Assembly (NCBI GenBank): GCA_963805705.1
Contig: CAWDVH010000001.1
Span: 1,798,001-1,862,000 of the forward strand
DNA length: 64,000 bases
DNA from: CAWDVH01 sp963805705
Lineage (GTDB): Bacteria > Actinomycetota > Actinomycetes > Streptosporangiales > Streptosporangiaceae
Direction of reading: 5' to 3'
Part shown: positions 9,310-16,351 of the stretch, in pieces
Numbering within the stretch: the stretch's first letter is position 1
Layout of the letters: the number at the start of each line of letters is the position of its first letter
Made by a program: the position numbers and the translations under genes
The notes under the pieces: model-generated
Database searches by the model: none
What the model was told of the DNA's origin: nothing
What the model saw: the letters and a program-made list of their open reading frames with translations, nothing else

Positions 9310-9364
9310 CCTCTGTAAAACCGTCGGCTAAGCCTACGTTGGTTCGAACCCAACACCTGCCACC
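9310..9364 (+). tRNA. tRNA-Tyr(GTA), 3' half only (likely attachment-site scar)
   Basis: The sequence runs from an anticodon loop CTGTAAA through a long variable arm and a perfect T-arm (GTTGG-TTCGAAC-CCAAC, 9338-9354) to the acceptor strand ACCTGCC followed by ACCA. This matches the 3' half of actinobacterial tRNA-Tyr. The bases 5' of the anticodon loop cannot pair with the 3' anticodon stem, and no GGCAGGT acceptor strand precedes it, so the 5' half is missing. Such 3' halves are left where elements integrate into tRNA genes. A CCA-encoding end is normal in this group. Confidence 0.75.
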
Positions 9365-9376
9365 ACCAGAGCAAAC

Positions 9377-9407
9377 AGCCCCTGGCCTGAGCGTATGCGG
9401 TCAGGGG
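9377..9407 (+). terminator. Hairpin downstream of the tRNA remnant
   Basis: CCCCTGGCC and GGTCAGGGG form a 9-bp stem with one G-T pair around a short loop. No T-run follows. The position just after the tRNA end fits a transcription end of the original tRNA gene. Confidence 0.45.
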
Positions 9408-9680
9408 TCAATCTTGCCCGGCGCGGTTATGTGCGGCCAGGGGTGGGCGTATGCGGGTGTGTGTGCCCAATACGTGCCCAAGATCGCCGCTGGCTCAGTC
9501 ATCGAGACCGCCCGGCCTACTCGTGGTGGTGGCGGCGTCGTCTGGTCTGGTCGCTTCGAGGATCCGGCTGCGATGCGGAAGGCATGGAAGAAGTCTTGGC
9601 CGGGGTGTCGGATCGACTCGAGTGCGTTCGTGGAGAAGGTGAGTGGCAGTCGTCTGGGCTGCCGGTGAGCAGAGGAGCTT
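9408..9680. other. Non-coding stretch with GTGCCCAA direct repeats
   Basis: No convincing gene is seen. Two copies of GTGCCCAA start at 9473 and 9484, 11 bases apart, which is one helical turn. Together with the adjacent tRNA remnant they could be integrase arm-binding sites, but this is speculative. Confidence 0.3.
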
Positions 9681-9683
9681 GTG

Positions 9684-10031
9684 ATGGCGCTGTACCTGAT
9701 CGCCTTCAATGACGAGTGGGTGCCCGACCTCACGCTGGAGGAGCTGCGGGAGAGGGGCGCGTCCGGCAGGGCCTTGATCGAGGAGATGACGGACGCCGGT
9801 GTCTTCGTCTTCAGCGACGGCGGTCTGGACGCGTCGACCGCCGTGTGCAGCGTCGACCCGAGCAGCGGCACGCCCCTCTTCACCGACGGGCCGTACGTCG
9901 AGACCAAGGAGCACCTCGGCGGTTTCACGGTCATCGATGTCCCCGGCGACGCTGAGGCACGGTATTGGGCTGGCAGGATCGCGGTCGCGGTCGGCTGGCC
10001 GCAGGAGGTGCACCGCTTCCCGCATGCATAG
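9684..10031 (+). CDS. YCII-related domain protein
   Basis: A 115-residue cytoplasmic protein resembling the YCII/DGPF family, with the characteristic stretch FTDGPYVETKEHLGGF and an ending typical of the fold. Members are small alpha/beta proteins of uncertain role, often beside ECF sigma factors or in enzyme fusions. Start ATG 9684 is preceded by AGAGGAG at about the right distance; GTG 9681 is an in-frame alternative. There is no nearby sigma factor, so it stands alone after the tRNA remnant. A second YCII domain appears in the fusion protein at 56820-57608. Confidence 0.8.
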   Translation: MALYLIAFNDEWVPDLTLEELRERGASGRALIEEMTDAGVFVFSDGGLDASTAVCSVDPSSGTPLFTDGPYVETKEHLGGFTVIDVPGDAEARYWAGRIAVAVGWPQEVHRFPHA

Positions 10032-10430
10032 CGTTGAGCGCTGACACGCAGTCTGAAGCCCTCGGACCGCCGTTGGTCGCTGCGCACCATGGATTAGCCG
10101 GAAGGCTCTCCTGGGCATGCGCTGCACTCCAGCCGAAGTGCCCGCACGCAGATCCAGTGCGTTGCCGCCCGTCATGTGATCGGCAGGTCTTCTAGACCTG
10201 TCACATATCAGCTGGCGGACATATGTCGCGGATCTGTTGGCGGATCACATCAGGCAGCCCTTTCGTGCCTAGCTCCACTTGAGCCTTGACGGGGCGGATC
10301 GGCCTGAGTTGATCCTTTACACGCCTAGGTCGATGTTGTCGTCAGGACTTCAGCGTACTGAGGCCAGTCGGATCCCGTCGCGGCCGTATTCGCTTGCTGG
10401 TCAACGAGCGCTAACTTGTCGCCATCTCAG
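10032..10430. other. Gene-free stretch with short inverted repeats
   Basis: No protein-coding frame is credible. It contains a hairpin GGCAGGTCT-TCT-AGACCTGTC (10182-10202) and the palindrome GACATATGTC (10218-10227). These could be the relic end of an insertion sequence, but no transposase reading frame is present. Confidence 0.3.
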
Positions 10431-10937
10431 TTAGTACTGTGAGTTTGCGAGCGCCTGGGTTATGCCGGAGAAGGTGAAGGCGGGCTGGCCGTCGCCGTTG
10501 ACCGCCTGGGTCAGTATGCCTAGCTCGTAGGCGGGCAGCGCGGGCAGCGCGGCCGTGTGGTGCCAGCGCACGTCCTGGAATTCGCCGTCTGCGGGCCGAG
10601 CCTCGCCGCCGGCGGCCCGGCATCGGAAGGTGATGTCGAGGTGCCGGGTAAGGTCGCCGCTGTCGTGGGTGACCAGCCCGGAGACTGTCACTGAGGTAAG
10701 TGCCTCGGGCATGGCGATGATGCCGGTCTCTTCGTAGCACTCGCGGACCGCTGCATCGGCTGGGTGCTCGCCGGGGTCAATCACGCCGCCGGGAATGGTC
10801 CAGGTATCACTGCTGGGGTAGCGGCCCAGGATGACGCGGCCGTGGTAGTCCACGGTGACCGTCCTTGCTGTGGCGAGCCACAGCAAGGCGTGGCCTATGT
10901 GGGAACGGAGTTCGGCAACGTGTGGCGGGATGGGCAT
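10431..10937 (-). CDS. NUDIX hydrolase
   Basis: This 168-residue protein carries a complete Nudix box (residues 50-73). It runs from GGVIDPGEHPADAA to RECYEETGI and fits Gx5Ex7REUXEEXGU, which binds Mg2+ and positions a nucleoside-diphosphate-linked substrate for pyrophosphate cleavage. The rest of the fold is of ordinary length. It starts at ATG 10937, with the DUF5996 gene upstream on the same strand, 57 bases away. Substrate type cannot be judged from the sequence; house-cleaning of modified nucleotides or NAD-like compounds is typical. Confidence 0.92.
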   Translation of the reverse strand: MPIPPHVAELRSHIGHALLWLATARTVTVDYHGRVILGRYPSSDTWTIPGGVIDPGEHPADAAVRECYEETGIIAMPEALTSVTVSGLVTHDSGDLTRHLDITFRCRAAGGEARPADGEFQDVRWHHTAALPALPAYELGILTQAVNGDGQPAFTFSGITQALANSQY

Positions 10938-10994
10938 TTTCCGGACTATATGGCCCGTAAGCGGACGGCGGCTAGTGCCTCATCCGCTGTAGCG

Positions 10995-11978
10995 TCACCC
11001 GGCACTGTCGATGCTGACGTACATCGGGTGCTGGCCGGCGAACCAGCCGTCGCGTCGTTCGAGGACGAGGTCTGAGTCCCAGCCGCCGAGCTCCACCGCG
11101 GCCCGGTAGACGGCGTCCCCGAACGCGACGACAGCTCCGGTCGGGTCGGGCATGGCCCGGGCTGCGTCCCAGGGGAGGTTCGCGAGTCCGGCCGTCGCGT
11201 CGTAGTGGGCGCCCGGCACGACGAGGTCGGCGTCGGAGAAGCCTGCTGGCGAGGGTGAGACGTAGGCGTAGAAGTTGGCGGGTGAGGTGTCGTCTCCGAG
11301 GACGAAGCCAACCGCGGCGACCTGCTCGGTCATGCCGTTGCGCAGGAACATTGGATCTTGGTCTGACGGAGTGATGGGCTGCCCGTTGTAGCGGGTGGCG
11401 GACAGGTCGAAGCCGCCCCACATGATCCCCACCCGTGGTCGGTGTCCGCGGTAGGGGGCCTGCCAGCTGATCAGGGCGTCCGCTGCGCTGGCGTAGGCCG
11501 TGGCGACCCAGGAGACGACGGCCGGCTCGTACGGCCGTTCCTCATCGTCGACGTCGGCTCGTGGGGCGCCGGGGATCTCGGGTTCGATCGTGCTGCCCGG
11601 GGCCGGTATGCCAAGCGTGGCGGCCGCGGCCACGAAGTCGGCGTAGAAGGTGGCGACGGAGCCCACCTGCAGAGGCAGGCCGATCCGACCGGTGTTGGCA
11701 GCGATGGTGACCTGATCGTCGAGCAGGTCGTAGTCGACCCGGAAGATGACGTCACCGCGGCGGACGGTCGGTGTCGCGAAGCCGCGACCGGTGACGTCCA
11801 GGACGATGTTTCCCCAGTTCGGCTCATAGGTCTGGTCGAGCGTGTACTTCGCGCCGATCTGCGCCAACCGGTGAAGGTGGTCGATCGTCGGGGTGACGCT
11901 GATGTCCGGTCTGGCCGCCCACAGCATTGCTGCTCCGCTCGTACCGTTGGTGCTCGTCGCGGCGGTCATGGCGTTCAT
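10995..11978 (-). CDS. DUF5996 family protein
   Basis: A 327-residue cytoplasmic protein I associate with DUF5996. Signs are the opening TPTIDHLHRLAQIGAKYTL, the central WxxPYRGHRPRVGIMWGGFDL, and the C-terminal run with FYAYVSPSP, LPWDAARAM and a G-W-D ending. The family is widespread in actinomycetes with no known function. Start ATG 11978 is chosen because GAGGGAGACC precedes it; the longer upstream frame overlaps a decayed dioxygenase. It may be co-transcribed with the NUDIX gene downstream. No catalytic residues can be assigned. Confidence 0.8.
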   Translation of the reverse strand: MNAMTAATSTNGTSGAAMLWAARPDISVTPTIDHLHRLAQIGAKYTLDQTYEPNWGNIVLDVTGRGFATPTVRRGDVIFRVDYDLLDDQVTIAANTGRIGLPLQVGSVATFYADFVAAAATLGIPAPGSTIEPEIPGAPRADVDDEERPYEPAVVSWVATAYASAADALISWQAPYRGHRPRVGIMWGGFDLSATRYNGQPITPSDQDPMFLRNGMTEQVAAVGFVLGDDTSPANFYAYVSPSPAGFSDADLVVPGAHYDATAGLANLPWDAARAMPDPTGAVVAFGDAVYRAAVELGGWDSDLVLERRDGWFAGQHPMYVSIDSAG

Positions 11979-11986
11979 GGTCTCCC

Positions 11987-12160
11987 TCACGCGATCTGGA
12001 AGGACCGCTTGGCCAGGCCCATAGCGTAGCCGTCGATGGTGGTCTGGACGGGGCTGGTGTCGTTGCCGGCGCCGAGGGCGACGAACAGCGGGTGTAGTGC
12101 TCGCTGGTCGCTTCTCGCTCGCGAGGAATCCGGCCCAGGTGATCGAGCCGTCTGCGTGGT
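11987..12160 (-). pseudogene. Class III extradiol dioxygenase (DODA-type) C-terminal remnant
   Basis: One minus-strand frame gives PLFVALGAGNDTSPVQ and MGLAKRSFQIA, the usual end of LigB/DODA-type dioxygenases. The preceding EATSEHYT piece, which should connect to it, lies in a different frame. The rest of the ~260-residue gene is missing. It is therefore a broken relic just upstream of the DUF5996 gene. Confidence 0.6.
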
Positions 12161-12183
12161 CGGCGCACCTAAACCCACCTATG

Positions 12184-12209
12184 CATGGTATAGAGAGCGA
12201 TATACCATG
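12184..12209. promoter_or_regulatory. Perfect 9-bp inverted repeat, possible operator
   Basis: CATGGTATA and TATACCATG are separated by 8 bases (GAGAGCGA). The element is AT-rich in GC-rich DNA and lies between the dioxygenase relic and the PKD-protein gene. This is the arrangement expected of a dimeric repressor site, for example TetR/GntR/PadR type. No regulator gene is adjacent. Confidence 0.45.
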
Positions 12210-12237
12210 ACATGGGACGCTGAGGCGGCAGCGGGAG

Positions 12238-12762
12238 GTGGTGGCCACGACTAGGTCGCAGAGGGAAAAAAGGGATCATACTATATTGGTGGCGATCGTC
12301 GGAGGATTTTTTGCAGTTATAGCTGCCGCGGTAGGCGCGTTCATAAGCATTCACGGAACAAGCGCGACAGTTTCCTCGTCATCGCCGTCGACGGAGGCGC
12401 CGGTTGTTTCCAGCTCCGCCGCGCCGACAAGTTCTAACGTATCACCGGTATTTGTCACTAAGTGCGTGTTTTCGGATCGGAACGAGAGATGTACTAGCTC
12501 AAACCCCGGCGTTGTCATTGATTCAGATGGCGGCCCGTATGACAGTACATACAGCCCGGGATGCACGATTGTTGTAGAGATCAACTGGGGGGACGGGTCG
12601 GTAGTGCAATCCGTCACCATGGCCGGTAACCCTACGGGAATACGGTACACCGCTGGTCACGTATTCAGTAACACGGGTACGTACACGATAACGGTTACGG
12701 GTATCGTGACTTCCGGTAATTGTACTGTAACCCCGAACGATTACACGTTCACCTATACCTAA
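12238..12762 (+). CDS. Membrane-anchored PKD-like domain protein
   Basis: A 174-residue protein: a short basic N-terminus, one transmembrane segment (about residues 16-38, VAIVGGFFAVIAAAVGAFI), a Ser/Thr/Pro linker, and an extracellular beta-sandwich resembling a PKD domain. PKD landmarks are INWGDGS and HVFSNTGTYTITVTG. Cysteines at the ends of the ectodomain could form disulfides. Base composition is visibly lower in GC than its neighbours, suggesting recent transfer. Start GTG 12238 or 12241 follows GCGGGAGG closely. PKD domains mediate surface protein or polysaccharide contacts; no enzyme domain is present. Confidence 0.7.
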   Translation: MVATTRSQREKRDHTILVAIVGGFFAVIAAAVGAFISIHGTSATVSSSSPSTEAPVVSSSAAPTSSNVSPVFVTKCVFSDRNERCTSSNPGVVIDSDGGPYDSTYSPGCTIVVEINWGDGSVVQSVTMAGNPTGIRYTAGHVFSNTGTYTITVTGIVTSGNCTVTPNDYTFTYT

Positions 12763-12842
12763 CTTCTGTGACCTGAAGCGGCGACTGACACCCTGCGGCG
12801 ACGGCGGGGAGGCCTGTGCCGGTGACTGTCAGAGGCGGCCGG

Positions 12843-12848
12843 GATACT
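12843..12848 (+). promoter_or_regulatory. -10 box (GATACT) of a leaderless VOC gene
   Basis: GATACT lies 7 bases before ATG 12856, with no ribosome site between. Transcription would begin at or next to the start codon. Confidence 0.5.
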
Positions 12849-12855
12849 GGCGTGC

Positions 12856-13233
12856 ATGTCTGATTCGATCAAGCTCGGCTCGGTCGCGCTCGAATGCCCG
12901 GACGCCAGGCAGCTGGCCGCGTTCTACGCGGACATCACCGGCGGCACGGTCACTTCTACCGACGAGGACTGGGCGACGGCCAAGTGCCCGGGCGGAGATA
13001 TTGACTTCCAGACCGCACCCGGCTACCAGCCGCCGTCCTGGCCCGACCCGTCTTCGTCCATGCAGATGCACCTGGACTTCCTCGTCGACGACGCGGACGC
13101 GGCCGAAGCCCGGGTGCTGGCGGCTGGTGCGACGAAGTTCGGCGTCCAGCCCGGTGATCACTTCCGTGTCTACGCCGACCCGGCCGGCCACCCGTTCTGC
13201 CTGTGCATCGAGGGCGCGCTGAGCCAGGCATGA
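12856..13233 (+). CDS. VOC family protein (glyoxalase-like)
   Basis: A 125-residue single-module vicinal-oxygen-chelate protein with SVALECPDARQLAAFYADI at the start and the family ending RVYADPAGHPFCL. This subtype (glyoxalase-like domain) is abundant in actinomycetes and is mostly uncharacterised; some members bind metals or drugs. It lacks an obvious complete metal-ligand set. It is paralogous to the VOC protein at 14813-15202, sharing the DPAGHPFCL ending and the layout. It appears to be transcribed as a leaderless mRNA. Confidence 0.85.
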   Translation: MSDSIKLGSVALECPDARQLAAFYADITGGTVTSTDEDWATAKCPGGDIDFQTAPGYQPPSWPDPSSSMQMHLDFLVDDADAAEARVLAAGATKFGVQPGDHFRVYADPAGHPFCLCIEGALSQA

Positions 13234-13360
13234 AGGCATAGCTCGCGAGTGATGTAGTGCTGGAGCAGGCGCACGATTGTCGGGGCGCATCGCGCCGGCT
13301 GGCACGACTAACCTGGCCCTTGACTAAGTTGACCAGGGTGCACTCAGGAACGGTGGAACC

Positions 13361-13876
13361 GTGATCCTGCCCAAGGACCGCGACCCCCGCTTCATCACCA
13401 TCCGCCGCGGGGGGACGCTCACCGACGCCGACCACCGGCTCCTGGCTGTGTGGGCGGCTGCGTGCGCAAAGCACGTTCTGCACCTCTTCGAGTCGGTGCA
13501 GCCTTCGGACCCGCGGCCCCGTCTGGCGATCGAGCAGATTCGGGCCTGGGCGCGAGGCGAGATCAGGATGTCTCAGTCCCGCGCGGCGGGTGGCCATGCC
13601 ATGGCTGCGGCCAGAGTGCTGAGCGGAGCCGCTCGGCACGCCGCATACGCGGCCGGCCAGGCGGCGGTGGTGGCGCATGTCGCCGCGCACGAGCTCGGCG
13701 CTGCGGCCTATGCGATCAGGGCCGCGCGTGCGGCGGCCCCCGGAGGCGAGGGTGAGAGCGTCGGCTGGATCGAGTGCCGTTGGCAGCGCGAACAGCTCCC
13801 GGATGCGATTCGCGAGCTCGTCCTGGAGGATCAGCGGTTGCGAAACGAGATCTGCTGGTCGGTGTTCGACTGCTGA
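13361..13876 (+). CDS. Putative immunity protein (Imm-5-like)
   Basis: A 171-residue, strongly alpha-helical, Ala-rich protein resembling the imm-5-like 'putative immunity protein' family. The opening resembles DHRLLAVWAAACAKHVLHLF, followed by RPRLAIEQIRAWARGEI and an Ala/His-rich repeat (AAVVAHVAAHELGAAAYAI). It begins at GTG 13361 after a weak ribosome site (CAGGAACGGTGG). Relatives neutralise polymorphic toxins, but no toxin gene is adjacent. The nearest toxin-like gene is the injection-system one at 21323-22768, about 7.5 kb downstream on the same strand. Any link is conjecture. Confidence 0.65.
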   Translation: MILPKDRDPRFITIRRGGTLTDADHRLLAVWAAACAKHVLHLFESVQPSDPRPRLAIEQIRAWARGEIRMSQSRAAGGHAMAAARVLSGAARHAAYAAGQAAVVAHVAAHELGAAAYAIRAARAAAPGGEGESVGWIECRWQREQLPDAIRELVLEDQRLRNEICWSVFDC

Positions 13877-13937
13877 CAGCTGCGGGCAGCCGGGTCCGCC
13901 CGGAGACTGGCACCCGCATTCGCTGGCGGCAGATTGG

Positions 13938-13943
13938 TACGTT
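13938..13943 (+). promoter_or_regulatory. -10 box (TACGTT) of a leaderless methyltransferase gene
   Basis: TACGTT lies 8 bases before ATG 13952, and no Shine-Dalgarno sequence is present. Confidence 0.4.
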
Positions 13944-13951
13944 CTGGTCGT

Positions 13952-14566
13952 ATGGCCGATTCACGGTGGTGGAAGGACTTCGACGCAGTCCTCGGGGCAG
14001 CGATCCCTGCGGACTCGCGCATCCTCGATGTCGGATGTGGTGACGGCGGACTTGTTGACCGCCTGGACGAGCTCGGCTTCGACGCGTTCGGCGTGGATCC
14101 CGCCGCACCTCCTCACCCCCGTCTGGTCCAGCAGCGCGTCGAGCACGCGCAACAGCTTGGTCAGTTCGACGCCGTTACCGCTGTCATGTCGCTGCATCAT
14201 GCCGAGCTTGAGAATGCGGTCCCAGCGCTCGCCAACCATCTGCGCCCGCGTGGGTCGTTCTTCATGTACGAATTCTCCTGGGATGCTTACGATGACCGGG
14301 CCGCCGCCTGGCTCGCAAAATACGATCAGTCCGCCGCAGACAATTCCGTAGTTGGCTGGCGGCGTGAACACCGCGAACTGCACGCAGGCGCCGCGATCAA
14401 GGAGGCGCTCTACGCTCATTTCGAGCCGGTTCTTGAGATCCGCAGACCCTATCTGGCGCGAATGCTCGGGCGGCATGACCTGGAAGCGGCCGAACACGCG
14501 CTGATCGATGCGCAGATACTTCCGGCGCTCGGTTTCTGGATCATAGCCAGGCGGTCAAAGACGTAG
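13952..14566 (+). CDS. Class I SAM-dependent methyltransferase
   Basis: A 204-residue cytoplasmic protein with a Rossmann-type methyltransferase core. It has SAM-binding motif I as ILDVGCGDGGL (24-34), an acidic loop around FGVDPA, and motif IV-like AVMSLHHAEL. The layout is that of small-molecule methyltransferases of the UbiE/ubiquinone type. Start ATG 13952 is preferred over TTG 13934 because of the -10-like element just upstream. The gene stands alone between the immunity-like gene and a VOC gene. The acceptor molecule is unknown. Confidence 0.85.
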   Translation: MADSRWWKDFDAVLGAAIPADSRILDVGCGDGGLVDRLDELGFDAFGVDPAAPPHPRLVQQRVEHAQQLGQFDAVTAVMSLHHAELENAVPALANHLRPRGSFFMYEFSWDAYDDRAAAWLAKYDQSAADNSVVGWRREHRELHAGAAIKEALYAHFEPVLEIRRPYLARMLGRHDLEAAEHALIDAQILPALGFWIIARRSKT

Positions 14567-14667
14567 TAAGGCGGCCGGGCGTTTCCAGGGACTGAGCCGG
14601 CTCCCAGCAGCGGGGCTCGCCGCGACGGTAGCTCGGGGCATGTCGAGGTCTTCCAGATGAGCGTGCA

Positions 14668-14752
14668 GGAGCCTGCATCCCCTGGAGACCTCGACCCCTA
14701 TCCGGTCACCGACGCGCCGAGCACCTCGACGGGGACCACACTCGATTGTGAA
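14668..14752. repeat. Direct repeat, left copy (85 bp)
   Basis: Nearly identical to 15208-15294: three mismatches near the left end and a 2-base indel (ACACTCG versus ACACCCTCG). The two copies flank the VOC gene at 14813-15202, defining a 540-bp unit. Confidence 0.9.
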
Positions 14753-14799
14753 AGGCCCGGTAACGGCCCTGGAAACCCTCGAACCAGCCGGAGACCTGC

Positions 14800-14805
14800 T
14801 ACATT
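14800..14805 (+). promoter_or_regulatory. -10 box (TACATT) of a leaderless VOC gene
   Basis: TACATT lies 7 bases before GTG 14813, supporting a leaderless start there rather than the longer frame from 14657. Confidence 0.45.
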
Positions 14806-14812
14806 CCCCGGC

Positions 14813-15202
14813 GTGGACACCCCTGTCGGCCAGCTGATGAACATCGTCGTGGACTGCCCGGACGCCGGCATCTCCGCCCGGTTCTGGACGGCCGTCCTCG
14901 GCTGGGAGCGGGTGCAGGAGAACGCCGGCTGGGTCGATATCGCGGACGCCTCCGACGGCCGGCGACGCCTGGTGTTCCAGCAGATCGCCGATTACCGCCC
15001 GCCCGGCTGGCCGGACCAGGAGCCACCGCAGCAGCTTCACCTGGATGTGCGGGTCGACGACCTCGAGATCGCCGATCAGCGGGTGCGCGCCCTGGGCGCG
15101 GTCCCGCTCGGGGAACATGTCGTGCTCGAGGACGAAACCTACCGGGTCTACGCCGACCCGGCCGGACACCCGTTCTGTCTCGTGCAGCTCGAAACCACCT
15201 GA
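14813..15202 (+). CDS. VOC family protein (glyoxalase-like), repeat-flanked
   Basis: A 129-residue VOC protein with MNIVVDCPDAGISARFWTAV at the start and RVYADPAGHPFCLVQL at the end, paralogous to 12856-13233. The frame is open from 14657, but that extension is low-complexity and runs through a direct repeat. A start at GTG 14813, 7 bases after TACATT, is therefore chosen. The gene is bracketed by ~85-bp direct repeats, so it may have been captured, or may be lost, by recombination. The substrate is unknown. Confidence 0.82.
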   Translation: MDTPVGQLMNIVVDCPDAGISARFWTAVLGWERVQENAGWVDIADASDGRRRLVFQQIADYRPPGWPDQEPPQQLHLDVRVDDLEIADQRVRALGAVPLGEHVVLEDETYRVYADPAGHPFCLVQLETT

Positions 15203-15207
15203 ACCGC

Positions 15208-15294
15208 GGAGCCTTCATCCTCGGGAGACCTCGACCCCTATCCGGTCACCGACGCGCCGAGCACCTCGACGGGGACCACACCCTCGATTGTGAA
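15208..15294. repeat. Direct repeat, right copy (87 bp)
   Basis: Second copy of the 14668-14752 repeat. It ends about 85 bases before the first gene of the injection-system operon. Confidence 0.9.
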
Positions 15295-15379
15295 GAGCCA
15301 CTGAACCTGCCGGGCACGAGCTCGTGTCGCCGGTGACGCAGTGGTAACGCAGCGGTGACGCTCGATTGTCTACTCTCCC

Positions 15380-16330
15380 GTGCATGTCGGCTCGATCGGG
15401 CTTCATCAGGTGCGGTCGTTGTTGCGGACGGTGGCCAGAGTGAACTTCGCAGACCGCATGCTGCTGCGGCTGGTGGACGACGACGAGCTCACGGCCCTGC
15501 TGCCGACCGCTGTCGGGAGGTCGTTGCTGGACGCCGCCTACGTATTCGACAACCTGGCCGTTGGTGACGTGAGCGCCGTGTCGGCCCGGACAATCTCCCT
15601 GACTCCCGTGCTCGCGCCTGACCTCCCGCTCGCCGTCACCGCGCGCATCGTGGGCGGAACGCAGGAATGGCAACTCCTGGGTACCTGGCAGCCCGTCCCG
15701 GCTCCCGCCGTCCATGCCGTCCTCGACGTCGCTGTCACGGCCGCCACCCGCGGCGTTCGCACGGACGTCGTCTCGGTCGAAGCCGAGCAGCTGGTCGCGC
15801 TGCCGTCGCAGGTAGACGCTGCGGCCGACTTCGACGCTGCCGTCGACGCGATCGCGGGCCACCTGACGACGACGCCCCGGGACGCCGTCGCCGAGGTGCT
15901 GCACCGTCGTGGCCTGACCGACCTGGCCGGCCTGCGCGCCGCGTTCGAGCCCTCCCACGATGCGAGCCGGCTGGTCCTCACGCTGGTCAGCGACGCGACG
16001 GGGCCGGAAATCGAAGCGACCTACCGGCTGACGGTTCTCGTCCAGGCGGTGGAGGACCTGGCCTCAGGACTGCTGGACGCGGTGACCAAGATCGCGACCG
16101 CCCGAACGGCGATGGATGTGCTGGCCGACCCACCGGTCCCGCCGGCCGGCGCGACGGTACGCGAGAGCCGGCCCGCGCTCCTGCTGTTTCCGGTCTCCGC
16201 GCTCGACGACTCCGACCTGCCATTCGCCGCGGGGCAGGACCCGGTCACCGACGCCGAGCGCCAGGCCGGGCGGTTGACCGAACTCACTTCCCGACTGCGC
16301 AGCACTGGAATCGTCCCGGTCGCGATCTAA
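15380..16330 (+). CDS. Injection-system protein, first gene of operon (unknown)
   Basis: A protein of up to 316 residues that I do not recognise. It is acidic and Ala/Val-rich, with no signal peptide or membrane segment. The N-terminal third resembles a helical bundle, while the rest alternates strands and helices. It precedes the sheath gene by 21 bases and is surely co-transcribed. By position it could be a sheath/tube-capping or assembly protein, but no motif proves it. The start is uncertain: GTG 15380 lies too close to a possible -10 (TACTCT, 15371-15376), and in-frame GTG 15410, 15431 and 15440 are alternatives. Confidence 0.65.
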   Translation: MHVGSIGLHQVRSLLRTVARVNFADRMLLRLVDDDELTALLPTAVGRSLLDAAYVFDNLAVGDVSAVSARTISLTPVLAPDLPLAVTARIVGGTQEWQLLGTWQPVPAPAVHAVLDVAVTAATRGVRTDVVSVEAEQLVALPSQVDAAADFDAAVDAIAGHLTTTPRDAVAEVLHRRGLTDLAGLRAAFEPSHDASRLVLTLVSDATGPEIEATYRLTVLVQAVEDLASGLLDAVTKIATARTAMDVLADPPVPPAGATVRESRPALLLFPVSALDDSDLPFAAGQDPVTDAERQAGRLTELTSRLRSTGIVPVAI

Positions 16331-16351
16331 CGACCCGCCCGAAGGAGAACC

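Noticed and set aside
9310..9364. Complete functional tRNA-Tyr
   Set aside because: The 5' acceptor strand and D-arm are absent and the anticodon stem cannot pair.
14657..14812. Longer N-terminus for the repeat-flanked VOC protein
   Set aside because: It is translated from the direct repeat, is low-complexity, and a leaderless promoter points to GTG 14813.
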